The notes below the pieces were generated by a model. It saw only the letters and a list, made by a program, of their open reading frames with translations, ran no database searches and was not told the origin of the DNA. Of a stretch of DNA of 64,000 bases, positions 38,793 through 49,203 are shown piece by piece; position 1 is the first letter of the stretch, and each line of letters begins with the position of its first letter. Made by a program: the position numbers and the translations under genes. Source of the DNA: Salminus brasiliensis (taxonomy: Eukaryota > Chordata > Actinopteri > Characiformes > Bryconidae); NCBI RefSeq assembly GCF_030463535.1, contig NC_132900.1, forward strand, positions 24,483,456 through 24,547,455. Reading direction: 5' to 3'.

Positions 38793-38874
38793 AATGTGTT
38801 TATTCTTCAAAGAATAAACACATTCTTTGAAGAATTATTCTTCCAGGACATAAATTGGTACAATTTATGTCCTG
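38793..38874. repeat. Two adjacent perfect palindromes
   Basis: The first has 15-base arms 38793-38807 and 38810-38824 (AATGTGTTTATTCTT) with a 2-base loop. The second has 14-base arms 38844-38857 and 38861-38874 (CAGGACATAAATTG) with a 3-base loop. Between and overlapping them, ATTCTTCAAAGAAT (38802-38815) recurs in inverted form at 38822-38835. Confidence 0.85.
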
Positions 38875-39419
38875 ATCAAGTTGTAGGGAATACCAATTTA
38901 ATCAATATTACCACACTAGTGTTTACATATCATTTATGAGGACCCATTAAGTCATTTGGGTAAAATAGCATTAGAATAGAATATAGTAATAGAATGATAT
39001 AGTTATCTAAATACTTTATTAATAAATTGTTAATAACTGTATAGTATATGGTAGTATATATGTTATATTCAGAAACATTTTATTCTACATATATTTCAGT
39101 ATTATCTATTATTTCTTCCAATATAACATTATTATATTATATTTTAATATAAATGTACGTGTGTGCCAAAAAATCAGTTATCTTCACGTTATACATCAAA
39201 TGGAAATTTAGCAACATTATTTAAATATCATAGAAATTATAATAGATAATCATTTATGTTCTTTTTGTGTGGTCATAGCTCATTTCATATCGTAATTTTG
39301 CTGGAATGTATAATAATATGATAAAATAATAATATGAATAAAAGGCTTTATATAATGTTAAAGTATTGCTTTTATACTAAGTACACCTATATATTTTTGT
39401 GTTTTTGAATGGAAAATTC

Positions 39420-39421
<2 letters not shown>

Positions 39422-39485
<64 letters not shown>
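39422..39485. repeat. (AT)n microsatellite above gene E
   Basis: About 31 uninterrupted AT units followed by three copies of GCAATAT or near variants. Confidence 0.95.
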
Positions 39486-39488
<3 letters not shown>

Positions 39489-39759
39489 ATATGCAATATG
39501 CAAATATTGCAAATATTTAAAATCATGTCTAGTACATTCGTTTGTTTAGGAATGCTGTGTGCAACAGGCGTGACATCTAGTGGTCATGTGCTGCTACTAC
39601 ATCAACAGTGCAACAGTTCCTCTCTCTGAACGTTTTTGAGGCCTGTCTGAGGTGCTGTAGGACGGGCGTTTGTGTTACAGCATGTTAATACGTTCGCGTG
39701 TTTTAGAGCAGTCTGGTTATATGGACTGTTCACTGTCGGTGTTGGTGTTTAGACACCTA

Positions 39760-39986
39760 ATCTAACCGCTTTGTCCAGCCGGCGAGAGGAGGGCGCTAAA
39801 GCAGCGGTTTGGATGCGATGCTCTGAAAAACCCCCGAGCAGAAGAAGAAGATCGTAGTTTTTTTAGTTGTTAATTTCGGGGTTCGGAGGTTGTTTACGCA
39901 CCGCGTGGGACCTTTTACAATCAAAGCTGAAGCAGAAATAATCAGCCCCTGTCAAACCAGCGGCTTGGCTTGCGCCGTGGAAGTCG
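39760..39986 (+). promoter_or_regulatory. Gene E upstream element and non-coding exon 1
   Basis: B-type block CCGCTTTGTCCAGCCGGCGA with GGAGGGCGCTAAAGCAGCGG (39788-39807) and GGATGCGATGCTCTGAAA, then exon 1 text ending GCCGTGGAAGTCG. The donor region from 39987 is a tandem run of 8-base units (GTAAGTCG twice, then GTAGGTCG variants), offering several equivalent donors. An intronic YY1-like GCCGCCATGTTGG lies near 40064. Confidence 0.65.
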
Positions 39987-40887
39987 GTAAGTCGGTAAGT
40001 CGGTAGGTCGGTAGGTCGGGTGCCTGTTGGGTTCTGTTGTGGTTGTTAACAAAGTCTGCACCCGCCGCCATGTTGGAGAGGGACTCTCATTGTTATGATG
40101 TGGAGCCATAATCCATGACGTACACTTTTTAGGACTGAGCAATTTTTGTTATTAGCAAAATTCACAGTTTAATTCGGCTGGAGTCTGAATAAAACACATT
40201 TTTTTGTGAGTTTTGTGAGATTCCTGGGCCGTCGTGCTGCACTGTCCCGTTGCGGTCTATCTGCAGAGTTTAGATGGTGTTTAGGCAGAGGAACCTTCAG
40301 CTTGGACCTCCTGAGGTAGTTCTGGTGCTAGTTTTCTTTTAACCAGATCTTTGCTTCAGAATTTGCTGCTATTTAATTAAAACCATTCTTCTCTCCACCT
40401 GTGAAATTTTATCTGTGCCACTGGCTGCAATGTAATGCCAAATCTTGATCAGTTCACCCCCCTGAGTTCTTTATTAACCAAATCCAGCATTTTCCAATAT
40501 GCATCAGACTTGGTTCTTGATCACGTATTGTGACATTTCTTCTAATGTCTCTTCCATGAATGTTAAATGCATGTTTCAGTTTTTTTTTTCAATTTCTGAC
40601 ACATCCGATCCAGGTTTCCCCGAAAGGTGGGAACCCCTGGAATGCATTTTAGTACATATAGAGCATGATGCAGACAAAGTAACAGATTTGTCCTTTCTTT
40701 TCTGTCTGTCTTAGGTGACCACCAGTGTGACCAGTATGGTAAGTGGTGAAGGATACTGTGCATTGACAAAAGTATGTGAACATCCCTTCTAATTAGGGGG
40801 TTCAGCTGTTTCAGCCACGTCCACTGCCAACGAGCGAACATCAAGCATACAGCCCCACAATCCCTGTACACAAACACTGTCAGTAGA

Positions 40888-41808
40888 ATGGGTCGCAGCG
40901 AAGACCTCAGTGACTTTCAGCGTGGCACTATTATAGGATGCCACCTTTCCAAAAAATCGGTGCGTGAAATTTCTGCCCTGCTGGAGATGCCCCGGTCCAC
41001 TGTAAGTAATGTTATAATGGAGTGGAAGCGCCTTGGAATCACAACACCCCTACCGCGAAGCGGCCGGCCACAGAAGCACTCAGACAAAGATAACAAAGTG
41101 CTGGAGCGTGTGGCAAGTGAAAATGGCCTGTCTTCTGTTATGGCACTCACTACCGAGGTCCCGACCTCCTCTGGAAAAAACGTCAGCCCCAGAACAGTTC
41201 ACCAGGAGGTTCACAGTTTAGGTTTCCCTGGTCAAACAGCTGCAAACCATGCTAAGGTCATTAAGAGCAGCGCAAAGCCCGTCTTAAAACCACCCAGCAA
41301 AGAAACAAGGAAGACGAAAGAACACACCGTTTCCAGTAACGAAGGGTGAGTTTTCTTGCGTGTGGCTGTTTCTTGTTTGGATATTTTTCATCACCTTAGG
41401 TATCTTAAGTGCACAGACAGAAATGCTATTCATTAGTAATTACTCAAACATTTAATAAGACGAAAATGCACCACACAACAACAAAAAATCATATTTTAAC
41501 ATATAAATATTTGGACACTCTACCCTTGCCTTTAACAAAGTTGTATAAGAAACTGAAAAAAAAAACACCCCTTCAGTTACAAGTACTTACAAAGTCTTTG
41601 TGTTAGGAACCCCAGTGTCTGTGAAGAGGATCAGGGACACATGGATGCCCAGACAACAGCTGAACCAGCAGCCCAGTCTGTGGAGGGAGAACTCTCCACA
41701 CTGAGCCACAGCACTGAGGCCCAGAGCAGAGATTTAAAGCAATTTGAAGCATTCAGCTTTTCTGATTTGAACTTTACCAGTGATGCTACTTTTGGTTGTT
41801 TGAACTAA
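40888..41808 (+). CDS. Gene E: Tc1-derived double-HTH protein with full new C-terminus
   Basis: Exon 2 starts at 40715 after TCTGTCTTAG. CDS is 40888-41345 joined to 41607-41808 (acceptor TTGTGTTAG), 219 residues, the same length as gene C. It starts MGRSEDLSDFQRGTIIGCHL. It has two HTH subdomains with the linker PRSGRPQKHS and a basic part NHAKVIKSSAKPVLKP. Exon 3 gives NPSVCEEDQGHMDAQ, a Ser/Glu-rich stretch and FEAFSFSDLNFTSDATFG-CLN-stop. No DDE residues. The exon-2 leader is the best-preserved fusion point: it starts with pnrc2-type leader, has the pnrc2-like MVSGEGY codons, then Tc1 terminal-type sequence. This leaves an 18-codon upstream ORF at 40736-40792. It is the copy nearest pnrc2 and probably expressed if the promoter works. 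Confidence 0.78.
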
Positions 41809-44442
41809 TCCATTCCCTGTTGTAAAAACATTATTAGCTCAGCTGTTATGTTTATGGTTGCATGATTAAGAACATTTTGAAGATTGTTTTTTTTATTATT
41901 ATTATTCTTTTCATTCATTCATTCTTTTTTAAAAATTCTCTTTCCTGTAAGTTCTGAAAAGAATGAATTAAACATTCTCTTAAGTTATGTTCAGTTTTAT
42001 ATCTTCTCTTTCTACTGTTTGAGATATCACAATTATAGAAATAATAACAGGGTGTTTCTGTACATACAATTCTCATGAGAACATGTAAGGTTTTTTAGCG
42101 GCTTCCTGAATTATGTATCACATTGGTTCTTCAGGTATGATAGTATATCAAGCGCAGTTGTGATTTTTCTTGCTCAAACACTGAAAGATGAGTTGAACCA
42201 GGTGTGTTTGATAAAAAGATAAAACAGCAGACCCTAATATAGTAAATCAAATACTATACCTGACACTTAACACAAAGCTGCACTAACATTTTCAGTAAGC
42301 AAACCCCTTGACCTCTGGGGTAATCAGTCAAGACATGCTTGACTAATTTGCAAATCTTTGGTTGTTTAGTGCTGCAGCTACAAGGATAACTGACAAGCAC
42401 TAGAAGTCAGTAGTCACCCAAATCTTTTATGTAAAAAAAGCCTCTCTCATCCTATTCTTGAGATGGCATGTGAAGCCTCCTGAATGTTCAAAACCACATT
42501 GTGAAGCTTAGTTAATGTTTATAGTTCACAGAAAATCACAACATGCCCTGAACCACGCCAGCATGTCTGGGCCACCTTTTTCGAGATTTGAATGTGGTTT
42601 AAGATGTGGGTTGAGTTGGGTGACTATATACTCCCTGTGAATGTTGCAATGATGCAAAATGGGCACACCAAACATGTCTTAGCTGATTTACTGCATTTGG
42701 GGTGAGTGGCTCCTGTGTTTTCCATTTCCTTAACCAGTCATGTGAAGCTCATATTTAAACTGCTGTCTATTTTAAAACACTAATTTGGAGATGGGGGATC
42801 ATGGCGCTAAAACCCTGCTGGATTTCTTTTACTCCTAGAACACTAAATGGCATCAGAGATCAACACAACACAACCTTTTATTAGTATATACTGTATTGTT
42901 GCTGTTGCTTGGTGTAAATCTGAGGGAAAATCTGACCTTGTATACATAAACATTTCAAGGAGTGCCTTCAGGAAATATGTAAATATTTATGTAAAACTAT
43001 AGACTGGGCTTGACTGTGAGGGGATACCTCCAGGCAAAACCGCCATCCCCATTACATTCAATTTGGATGAATGTTGTTACATTGTATACCAATCTTCAAA
43101 ATCATATGTCAGTACATGAAAGAAACATCGTACCACATGTTGGTGTACACACTAAAAGGACCTTTTGTGTAAGTGTCCCTCATATTTGGCCTCGACCTGA
43201 GTGTTCTGCCTGTGTGGCATATTTTTTCCCAAACATTGACCTCAGTGTGTGTAGCTTCACCATCTGACCAAATATGGTTTGAGAGGTTTGAAGTTTTATG
43301 TGTCAACTACAACTAGAGTATAACTTGTAAATACCGTGTTGCAATTTGTGGGGACTGATTGGACTTCATTGCATACATGTTCAGATCAATCCAATCCTGA
43401 ATTGATGTCCTATCAATCAGTAACACTTTTAAGTAAAACTCCATTTATATAGGTTTATGAATGGTTTAATATGTGTTTATTAATAACCACCTAACACATC
43501 ACTAATAAGCAGTTACAACACCAATAAAAAAGTAAACAGTCATCTGTCTATTTTCATCTGTACTGTTAAATCTCAAATGTTGCCGGTTCCCTTTCTTCTT
43601 TTGTCTGCTCTGTTAGACACTATTAGTCACTTCTCAGCTTCAGTATATATTTTTTGTTAGAGGTTACTCCTAATCAGCCTAGTTTTCTAGTCACAAATCA
43701 TCTGACATTTTCATGTTGTACTGTTTACTCGCTATCTATATATTAATGACTTATCAACACTTATAAACACAACAGATTGTCATAGCATAAGGTGTAAAAC
43801 AGTGAGTTGTGTTACTAACATCAACAATACTGAGAATGTGAAGGTCAGCAAGCAAATATTCATCAGCAAACGTCGTCACTTCATATGTTAATGTAAGCTG
43901 ATCAAATGTAAGTTAACAGATCTCTGCTGAAGCTGGCAGCTAGAGCACTGGTTGATGAAGAACCCTCAGTAAAATCAGGAACCAGCAATATCTGAGCTTT
44001 AACAGTATGGAGAAATGTGGGCTCAACCCCCCAATGTCTCACATCTAATGTCAACGTATGCTCCCACCCCCACCCACCAACCATGAGACAAACAATCAGG
44101 CGTGAAAAAACACAAATGGGCACTGGACATTAACAAAACACCCCAACTTCACACCTAGGCTTCTTCTAAAGGGAACCAGAGTCATCTTCCTGCCATCATC
44201 AATATTACACCCCAATCTACACACCTCTTCCCAACTTTTGATCTGGTCAAGTGAGAAACGTGGGGATGGGTGATAACAGTCCGTACCCTGTGAGAATGTG
44301 TCCAGTAGGGGATGGGTGGGTATGTTGGGTATGTTGTTAATTATTTCAAAAAGTGTGACACACTTAACAAATAGCCCATGGCTTAAATTACTTAATTTAA
44401 TAAAAACTATTTTTAAATATCCTACTATTTTGAGCAAAAAGC

Positions 44443-44546
44443 CCAGTGTGGCCACAGTTACACAGGAGCCAAGTTCAGTGACCCCTCATCCCCTAGCGTC
44501 CTTCCACAACCACCGAGTCACTGGGTATCTCTGCCCATGGGTCCTT
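44443..44546 (+). pseudogene. Fragment of a duplicated pnrc2 coding exon
   Basis: About 104 bases match pnrc2 48193-48300 almost base for base: CCAGTGTGGCCACAGTTAC, GGAGCCAAGTTCAGTGACCC, CATCCCCTAGCGTCCTTCC, CACTGGGTATCTCTGCCCAT. Small deletions break the frame (TTCCACAACCACC in place of TTCCCAAACCACC). It corresponds to the conserved proline-rich, SH3-binding region of Pnrc2. It lies 2.6 kb after gene E and is the expected leftover of the pnrc2 copy that the Tc1-type insertion split. Confidence 0.85.
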
Positions 44547-44689
44547 ACACTGAAATAGAAACACTCTATAAACCACCAGATATATAATAAGGAAAATGCA
44601 TGCCACCTGGGATACCATAGCAATGTAATTTCTTCAGTAGAAAAATGTCCAGATATCAACAGCAAGACATCCCTTTTATGAATACCGGT

Positions 44690-45090
44690 TTATCAGTACA
44701 GAAGCATGAAGTCCAGAACCAGCCAGTTCTAAGACCGCTTCTTCCCCCAGGCTGCCAGGCTGTTGAACAGCCAGTAACAAAGTAATCAGTCCATAGCCCG
44801 CATATCTCACAACAGTCAGCACCACTATGGATCTGTATAGACAAACCACAAACCATATCACATCTTCACCCCACACAAACTCCCTTTGCACCCTGCACTT
44901 TACTAACTGGTACTGTCAGTCCAGTCACATTAAACATGACCAAAGGCTTGTGTCTTTCATGGGGCTCACCAATATATGTGTAACAACTGTATTTAAATTG
45001 TGTATTTTACGACTGGACAATGAAGTTTTCACTTATCTTTAGACCTGGGTTCAAGTGATGTGACAATAAACATGATTTGGTTTGATTTGA
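44690..45090 (+). repeat. 3'-truncated fish LINE end
   Basis: The start encodes the common LINE reverse-transcriptase C-terminus pattern (RTSQF..FFPQAARLLN-like, from TAAGACCGCTTCTTCCCCCA and GGCTGTTGAACAGCC). It is followed by a 3' UTR ending in an AATAAA-type region and a (TTTGGTTTGAT) tail near 45070. Clade not assigned. Confidence 0.6.
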
Positions 45091-45344
45091 AGAAGCAAAA
45101 TGTGGACACCAAACATGTCTAGGCTGATCCACCACATCTTCATGAGTGAAAGATTGTATATTTGTTTTTTTTCATGGCCTTAAACAGCCATGTGAAGCCC
45201 TGAATTAAGCTGCAGTCCAACTGTAACACTTTACTTTTGGAGATATGGGACCATGGTGCAAAACACCATGCTGAATTTAGGGGGGGTTATTGCACATTGT
45301 ATTTTAAAATTGAGGGATCTCTATTCCCTGAACATGTGTGTATA

Positions 45345-45530
45345 GTTTAAGTGTGTGTATGTGGTCCGCTGGGAGCAGTGCTGGCTGTGTATTCTGAGGG
45401 CAGCAGGAAGGAAGGACCTGCGATACCGCTTCTTCACACACTTGGGATGAAGCAGCCTGTCACTAAAGGAGGTGCCAGAGTCTCATGCATGGGGTGGGAG
45501 CTGTTCTCCAGCATGGATGCCATACCATGT
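45345..45530 (+). repeat. Second retroposon 3' fragment
   Basis: GTGCTGGCTGTGTATTCTGA, GGCAGCAGGAAGGAAGGACC and CTTCTTCACACACTTGGGAT resemble the post-ORF region of a fish LINE. No intact frame. Confidence 0.45.
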
Positions 45531-46239
45531 GAAACATACCTCTATATTATATGCTTTCCATATTATATATTACCATTGTTGAACTGGTAGCTGTAGCCGT
45601 CCCAGAAATGGGTGTTTTTCAAATGGGCCTCAACAAGAATTACTCTTATGTGTGATACAGGTAATAAGCGAATGTTGAATTTGAGCAATTTAGATATTTC
45701 CCACTGAGTGTAAATTGCAAAGAGCATTGCCTGTTACATTAGCTTTGACAGACAACTTCTAATGTATTAAAGTAGTGGAAGGACACACATGGCCATATAT
45801 GCATGCATAGAGGATCAGGTTTCCCACACTTTTGTCTGTGTGCTCTTCGACTTGCAGTTAAGAGACAGACATTTAATATAGAGATATTTATGGATGAAAT
45901 GTGACATTCTCAGTAAGTGTAGTAACCATTTTGTATGAGAATATGTGTCATGACTGTAATAAAATGCTGTTCGTGTTAAAAAATATCATATTTCCCCCCA
46001 AAAACTACAAATATGTGAATAGTGCTAGGCAGCATGGACATCTGGCACTGCTCATTGTGACAACAATAGAAAGGGGAAAACCAGATTGATGGAAGTCAGA
46101 AACTGCAATGTGTTCAACAATACAGAAGGACACGAACAAAATGGAAAACCGTGCAATAAACAAAAACCGAAAACGAGAAGTTCTCCTTTGTGAAAACCTC
46201 CACTGACCGTTGCCTCGCTCATGACGTAACGAAGGCAGC

Positions 46240-46527
46240 AACAAGCCTGCCTCGCCTCTCCTATTGGGCAACGCGCTACGATGCCTGATTCTGATTGGTC
46301 GGTTCCCGCGAGACATGAACTACTTATTCTTGATGGAGGAGCCATTTTGTTGTGAGAGAGAGAGACGGAGGAGAGAGGAGGACAGGAGAGTACTCTTGGG
46401 TTTTTAGTTTCAGGGTTTAGAGGTTGTTTACACACCGTGAGAAGAGCTTCTTCACTCAGAGCTGCAGCATAACCAACCGGTCTGGGTCAAACGACTGGCT
46501 TTCGCCGCCAGAACTCCGAGGAAGTCG
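46240..46527 (+). promoter_or_regulatory. pnrc2: pnrc2 promoter and non-coding exon 1
   Basis: ATTGG boxes at 46263 and 46294 (31-base spacing) are followed 48 bases later by a YY1-like CCATTTTG at 46342. Exon 1 reads TTTCAGGGTTTAGAGGTTG, ACACACCGTGAGAAG and CAGAACTCCGAGGAAGTCG, with donor GTAAGT at 46528. The intron carries CTCCGCCATGTTGG at 46566, matching YY1 on the minus strand. The paired CCAAT boxes suggest NF-Y use. This is the parent of the promoters of genes A-E. Confidence 0.75.
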
Positions 46528-47160
46528 GTAAGTCGGGGTTTGTTGTATTTGTTAACCAAGCCTGCCTCCGCCATGTTGGAGAGGGACGCTTCTTTGTTTT
46601 GGTGTGAAGCCAAAATCCACGACCTACATGTTTCTCTTATTTAGTGCTTAGTTCAGATCATGCATGCATTTCTGTGGTCTTTATTATTTAGATCCCATTA
46701 GCTAGATAGGACCAGAAAATTAATATGGCCACAAAATCGTGTTTCTTTAATAAGCTGCAACTTGTAGATATGTAGCTAGTTAGTGAGCTTTGTATTGTCT
46801 AAGAGACTGAATTAAAAAGTGTATTTATTTATTTATTTATTTTAAAGGAGTTAACTGGCTGACTATCAAGAATTTCATCCACATACTAGCTAGCTATTTT
46901 TCTTGGATTTGCTAAATTTGAAAAGCTTATCAAATCCAATCCAGTTTCCCATTTTAAAATGTACATGGTTTTGCACCGTTCTGCTCCCTTTATGAAGCAT
47001 GTGGTTGGTTGTGTTTTAGTGAGAAAAGTGCATTAGCTATAATCTTCATCACATTGCTGACACCCACCCCCTCCTAATTGTCGTAATAATTATGTAGAAA
47101 ACCAACTGTGATGTAGGAAAATGTACCCCCCAAAAAAACATCTCCAAATTGCCTCCTCAG

Positions 47161-47379
47161 ATCAGGGACTTCCCAGTGCGCCGTGTGCTGGGGTGAACTG
47201 ATGTTCAGCTCGGCTTCACGACAAAACATCGCTCGCTGGCACATGAAAACCTCGGACACTGTGGGCCTAAAGCGTGCAGTGAGAAGTAGATCGACTACTT
47301 CGAGGACCTGGAGCCCGATTGGAGAGGAGAAATTAAGAATTAGACACATCTACGCACTCAGCTTCTTCAACACAAAGAG
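47161..47379 (+). other. Candidate pnrc2 5' exon 2 with a 60-codon upstream ORF
   Basis: The exon has a good polypyrimidine tract and acceptor (GCCTCCTCAG to 47160) and donor GTATGT at 47380. An ATG at 47201 (MFSSASRQNIARWHMKTSDT...) stays open to the exon end. Spliced to 47859 it ends in TGA at 47860-47862, 17 bases before the pnrc2 ATG. The 60-residue product is very basic. No counterpart was seen in genes A-E. It could be a regulatory upstream ORF or a second small protein. Confidence 0.5.
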
Positions 47380-47879
47380 GTATGTCTGCGCTTCCTCAGG
47401 AAAGGCGATGGGGGATGGGCCGAGGCTGCTGGCTGCGCTGCGCGTAGCTCTTTGTTATTGCCAAGCCGGACGTTACCAGATTTATTTTCCTACCCTTTAA
47501 TGGTTGGAGTTTAAAACCTTTTTTTCTGTCGGCTGGTTGCTGTAGTAATTGATCACAGTTACGCAATCAGTTAAGCTCAGTTTTGTGATGTTTTTCCCCA
47601 TTGTAGAATAAACCCGTTATGTAACGTTAAGGCTTGTTTTGATTGGGCTGCTCTGTTCTTGTTTACACCAGAGGGGGCTTCATATTGTAGAGTAGTTGAA
47701 GTTATTTTATCAGTGCTGTAGTGACTTATTTATTTAAATGTAATTTGACAGGAACCAAGACTTTGGTTCTAGGCATAAGCCTAGAAGTGTGTTGCATTTC
47801 AAGACAGATGCTGTTTGTCTTTCTGTGCCTTTACTTATTCTTAATTTTGTTCTTAAAGGTGACATCCAGTGTGTGCAGT

Positions 47880-48359
47880 ATGGGAGGTGGTGAAAGATAC
47901 AACATTCCAGTGTCCCACCCCGATCACACAGCGTTGAAAAAGAACCACCAGGTTGGCAGGGCCAAACAAAGAAGTCGTAACCAAAACGGAGGCGTGCTTG
48001 CTGCCTCTTCTGGAGCACTGGTGGGACCCCACCTCCACGGCCACCGCAGGAGCGACAAGGGTAGTGGCTACTCATGGTCTCCTGAGGCGCGGCAGGCCGC
48101 GTCGGCGGAGAAGAAGAATGGGACTGTTCGCTTCGCCACACCATATGACCAAAACTGGGAGGGTGCGGTGTCTCATCTGAACAACCTTTTGGCAGTCCAG
48201 TGTGGCCACAGTTACGCTGGAGCCAAGTTCAGTGACCCCCCATCCCCTAGCGTCCTTCCCAAACCACCCAGTCACTGGGTATCTCTGCCCATGGGTCCTT
48301 GCGATCGCCGTGAGATGATGGCCTTTCAGTTAAAGAGCCTTCTGAAGGTGCAAGCGTGA
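47880..48359 (+). CDS. pnrc2: Proline-rich nuclear receptor coactivator 2
   Basis: Single coding exon starting at 47859 (acceptor TTCTTAAAG); the ATG at 47880 gives [11 protein letters not shown], the vertebrate PNRC2 N-terminus, and 159 residues. Conserved features in order: a basic Asn/Gln/Lys-rich middle, [20 protein letters not shown] followed by HWV (SH3-binding proline motif, about residues 114-136), and the C-terminal [11 protein letters not shown] with an LKSLL nuclear-receptor-box-like motif. Known role of the family: PNRC2 links UPF1 to the decapping factor DCP1A in nonsense-mediated decay and binds nuclear receptors; in zebrafish it promotes decay of segmentation-clock transcripts. 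The middle is longer than in human PNRC2 (139 residues). An upstream GTG frame extends the ORF, but that lies in the intron. Confidence 0.95.
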   Translation: MGGGERYNIPVSHPDHTALKKNHQVGRAKQRSRNQNGGVLAASSGALVGPHLHGHRRSDKGSGYSWSPEARQAASAEKKNGTVRFATPYDQNWEGAVSHLNNLLAVQCGHSYAGAKFSDPPSPSVLPKPPSHWVSLPMGPCDRREMMAFQLKSLLKVQA

Positions 48360-49161
48360 GGATGACTTTCACTGATCTCTCTATGTTTAACGAAGGCTCC
48401 CTTTTTTTTTTTAAACTCTTACCTTCCTGAAACGCTGCAGCACTGCAATACTATCTTTTTAATTAGGTTTTTATGGAAAAAAAAATAATTGGGACCATTG
48501 GCATTGATAACATTTTAGTCCATGATTGAGCTCAAAGCCAGATCTATTGGCTGGTTTCCTTGACCCATATTAAGATTAATCTCGGTCCAAGTAGGGTTTT
48601 AGTGTTACAACACTGTTTAAAATTTCTGCTTAGGCCGAGACTAGCCTTAATCCATGTGCATGGAACTAGGCCCTATATATAATTTTAAAAAATAAATAAT
48701 AATAAAAAAAAGTCCCCAGAGGTGTTCTGCTGCTGCAGCCTTGCAGGTGGGGGAGGTTTTGGTGGAGCTGTATGCCTTTGAACGATGAACTGGATTTTCT
48801 TCTCGCGTCTCGCTGTTTTTTTTTGTTCTTTTTTGTATTGGCCGTTATACATCCATAGTTTGCCAGTAAATCAGTTTTTCTAAAACGGAGGCTTATTGCA
48901 CACCCTCGACATGATGTTTTAATCACAACAGGTTTGTGTAAGAAGCTCTCTGTTCTAAAGCACATCAGCATTTGTAGCACACGGGTCCTTAGATTTGCAA
49001 ATACAGCATTTGCTAGTGTCGTTTCCTGGGGGGCAGGGGATGAAGCTGCTCGACTCTGTTCTGAAGAGCAGACTGAATGTGGAAGAACAGGCTGTGTTGT
49101 GGTTTAACCTCGGACTGACGTGTGTATTTGTGATGCACAGACCTTGTGCCTTCAACGCCTG

Positions 49162-49203
<42 letters not shown>

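Larger units (their letters stand above)
37320..39759. other. Spacer between genes D and E
   Basis: No gene. It contains a SINE tail, a decayed Tc1-type HTH piece, palindromes and a microsatellite (separate entries), plus blocks shared with the A-B and B-C spacers. Confidence 0.5.
41809..46239. other. Spacer between gene E and the pnrc2 promoter
   Basis: No intact gene. It is paralogous to the C-D spacer and contains a pnrc2 coding fragment and LINE pieces (separate entries). The ORF-like stretches at 43900-44560 are explained by the pnrc2 fragment or show no family features. Confidence 0.55.

Noticed and set aside
39399-39629. ORF with repeated Tyr-Ile
   Set aside because: It is the translation of the (AT)n microsatellite.
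20600-41808. Reading the five HTH ORFs as simple transposon relics
   Set aside because: True relics in this window (8.1 kb, 11.3 kb, 34.6 kb) are full of frameshifts and keep DDE pieces. The five ORFs have intact frames, shared promoters and shared splice sites and lack DDE parts.
47721-47879. N-terminal extension of pnrc2 to 212 residues
   Set aside because: The added part is intron; a clear acceptor TTCTTAAAG lies at 47858 and the conserved protein starts MGGGERYN at 47880.
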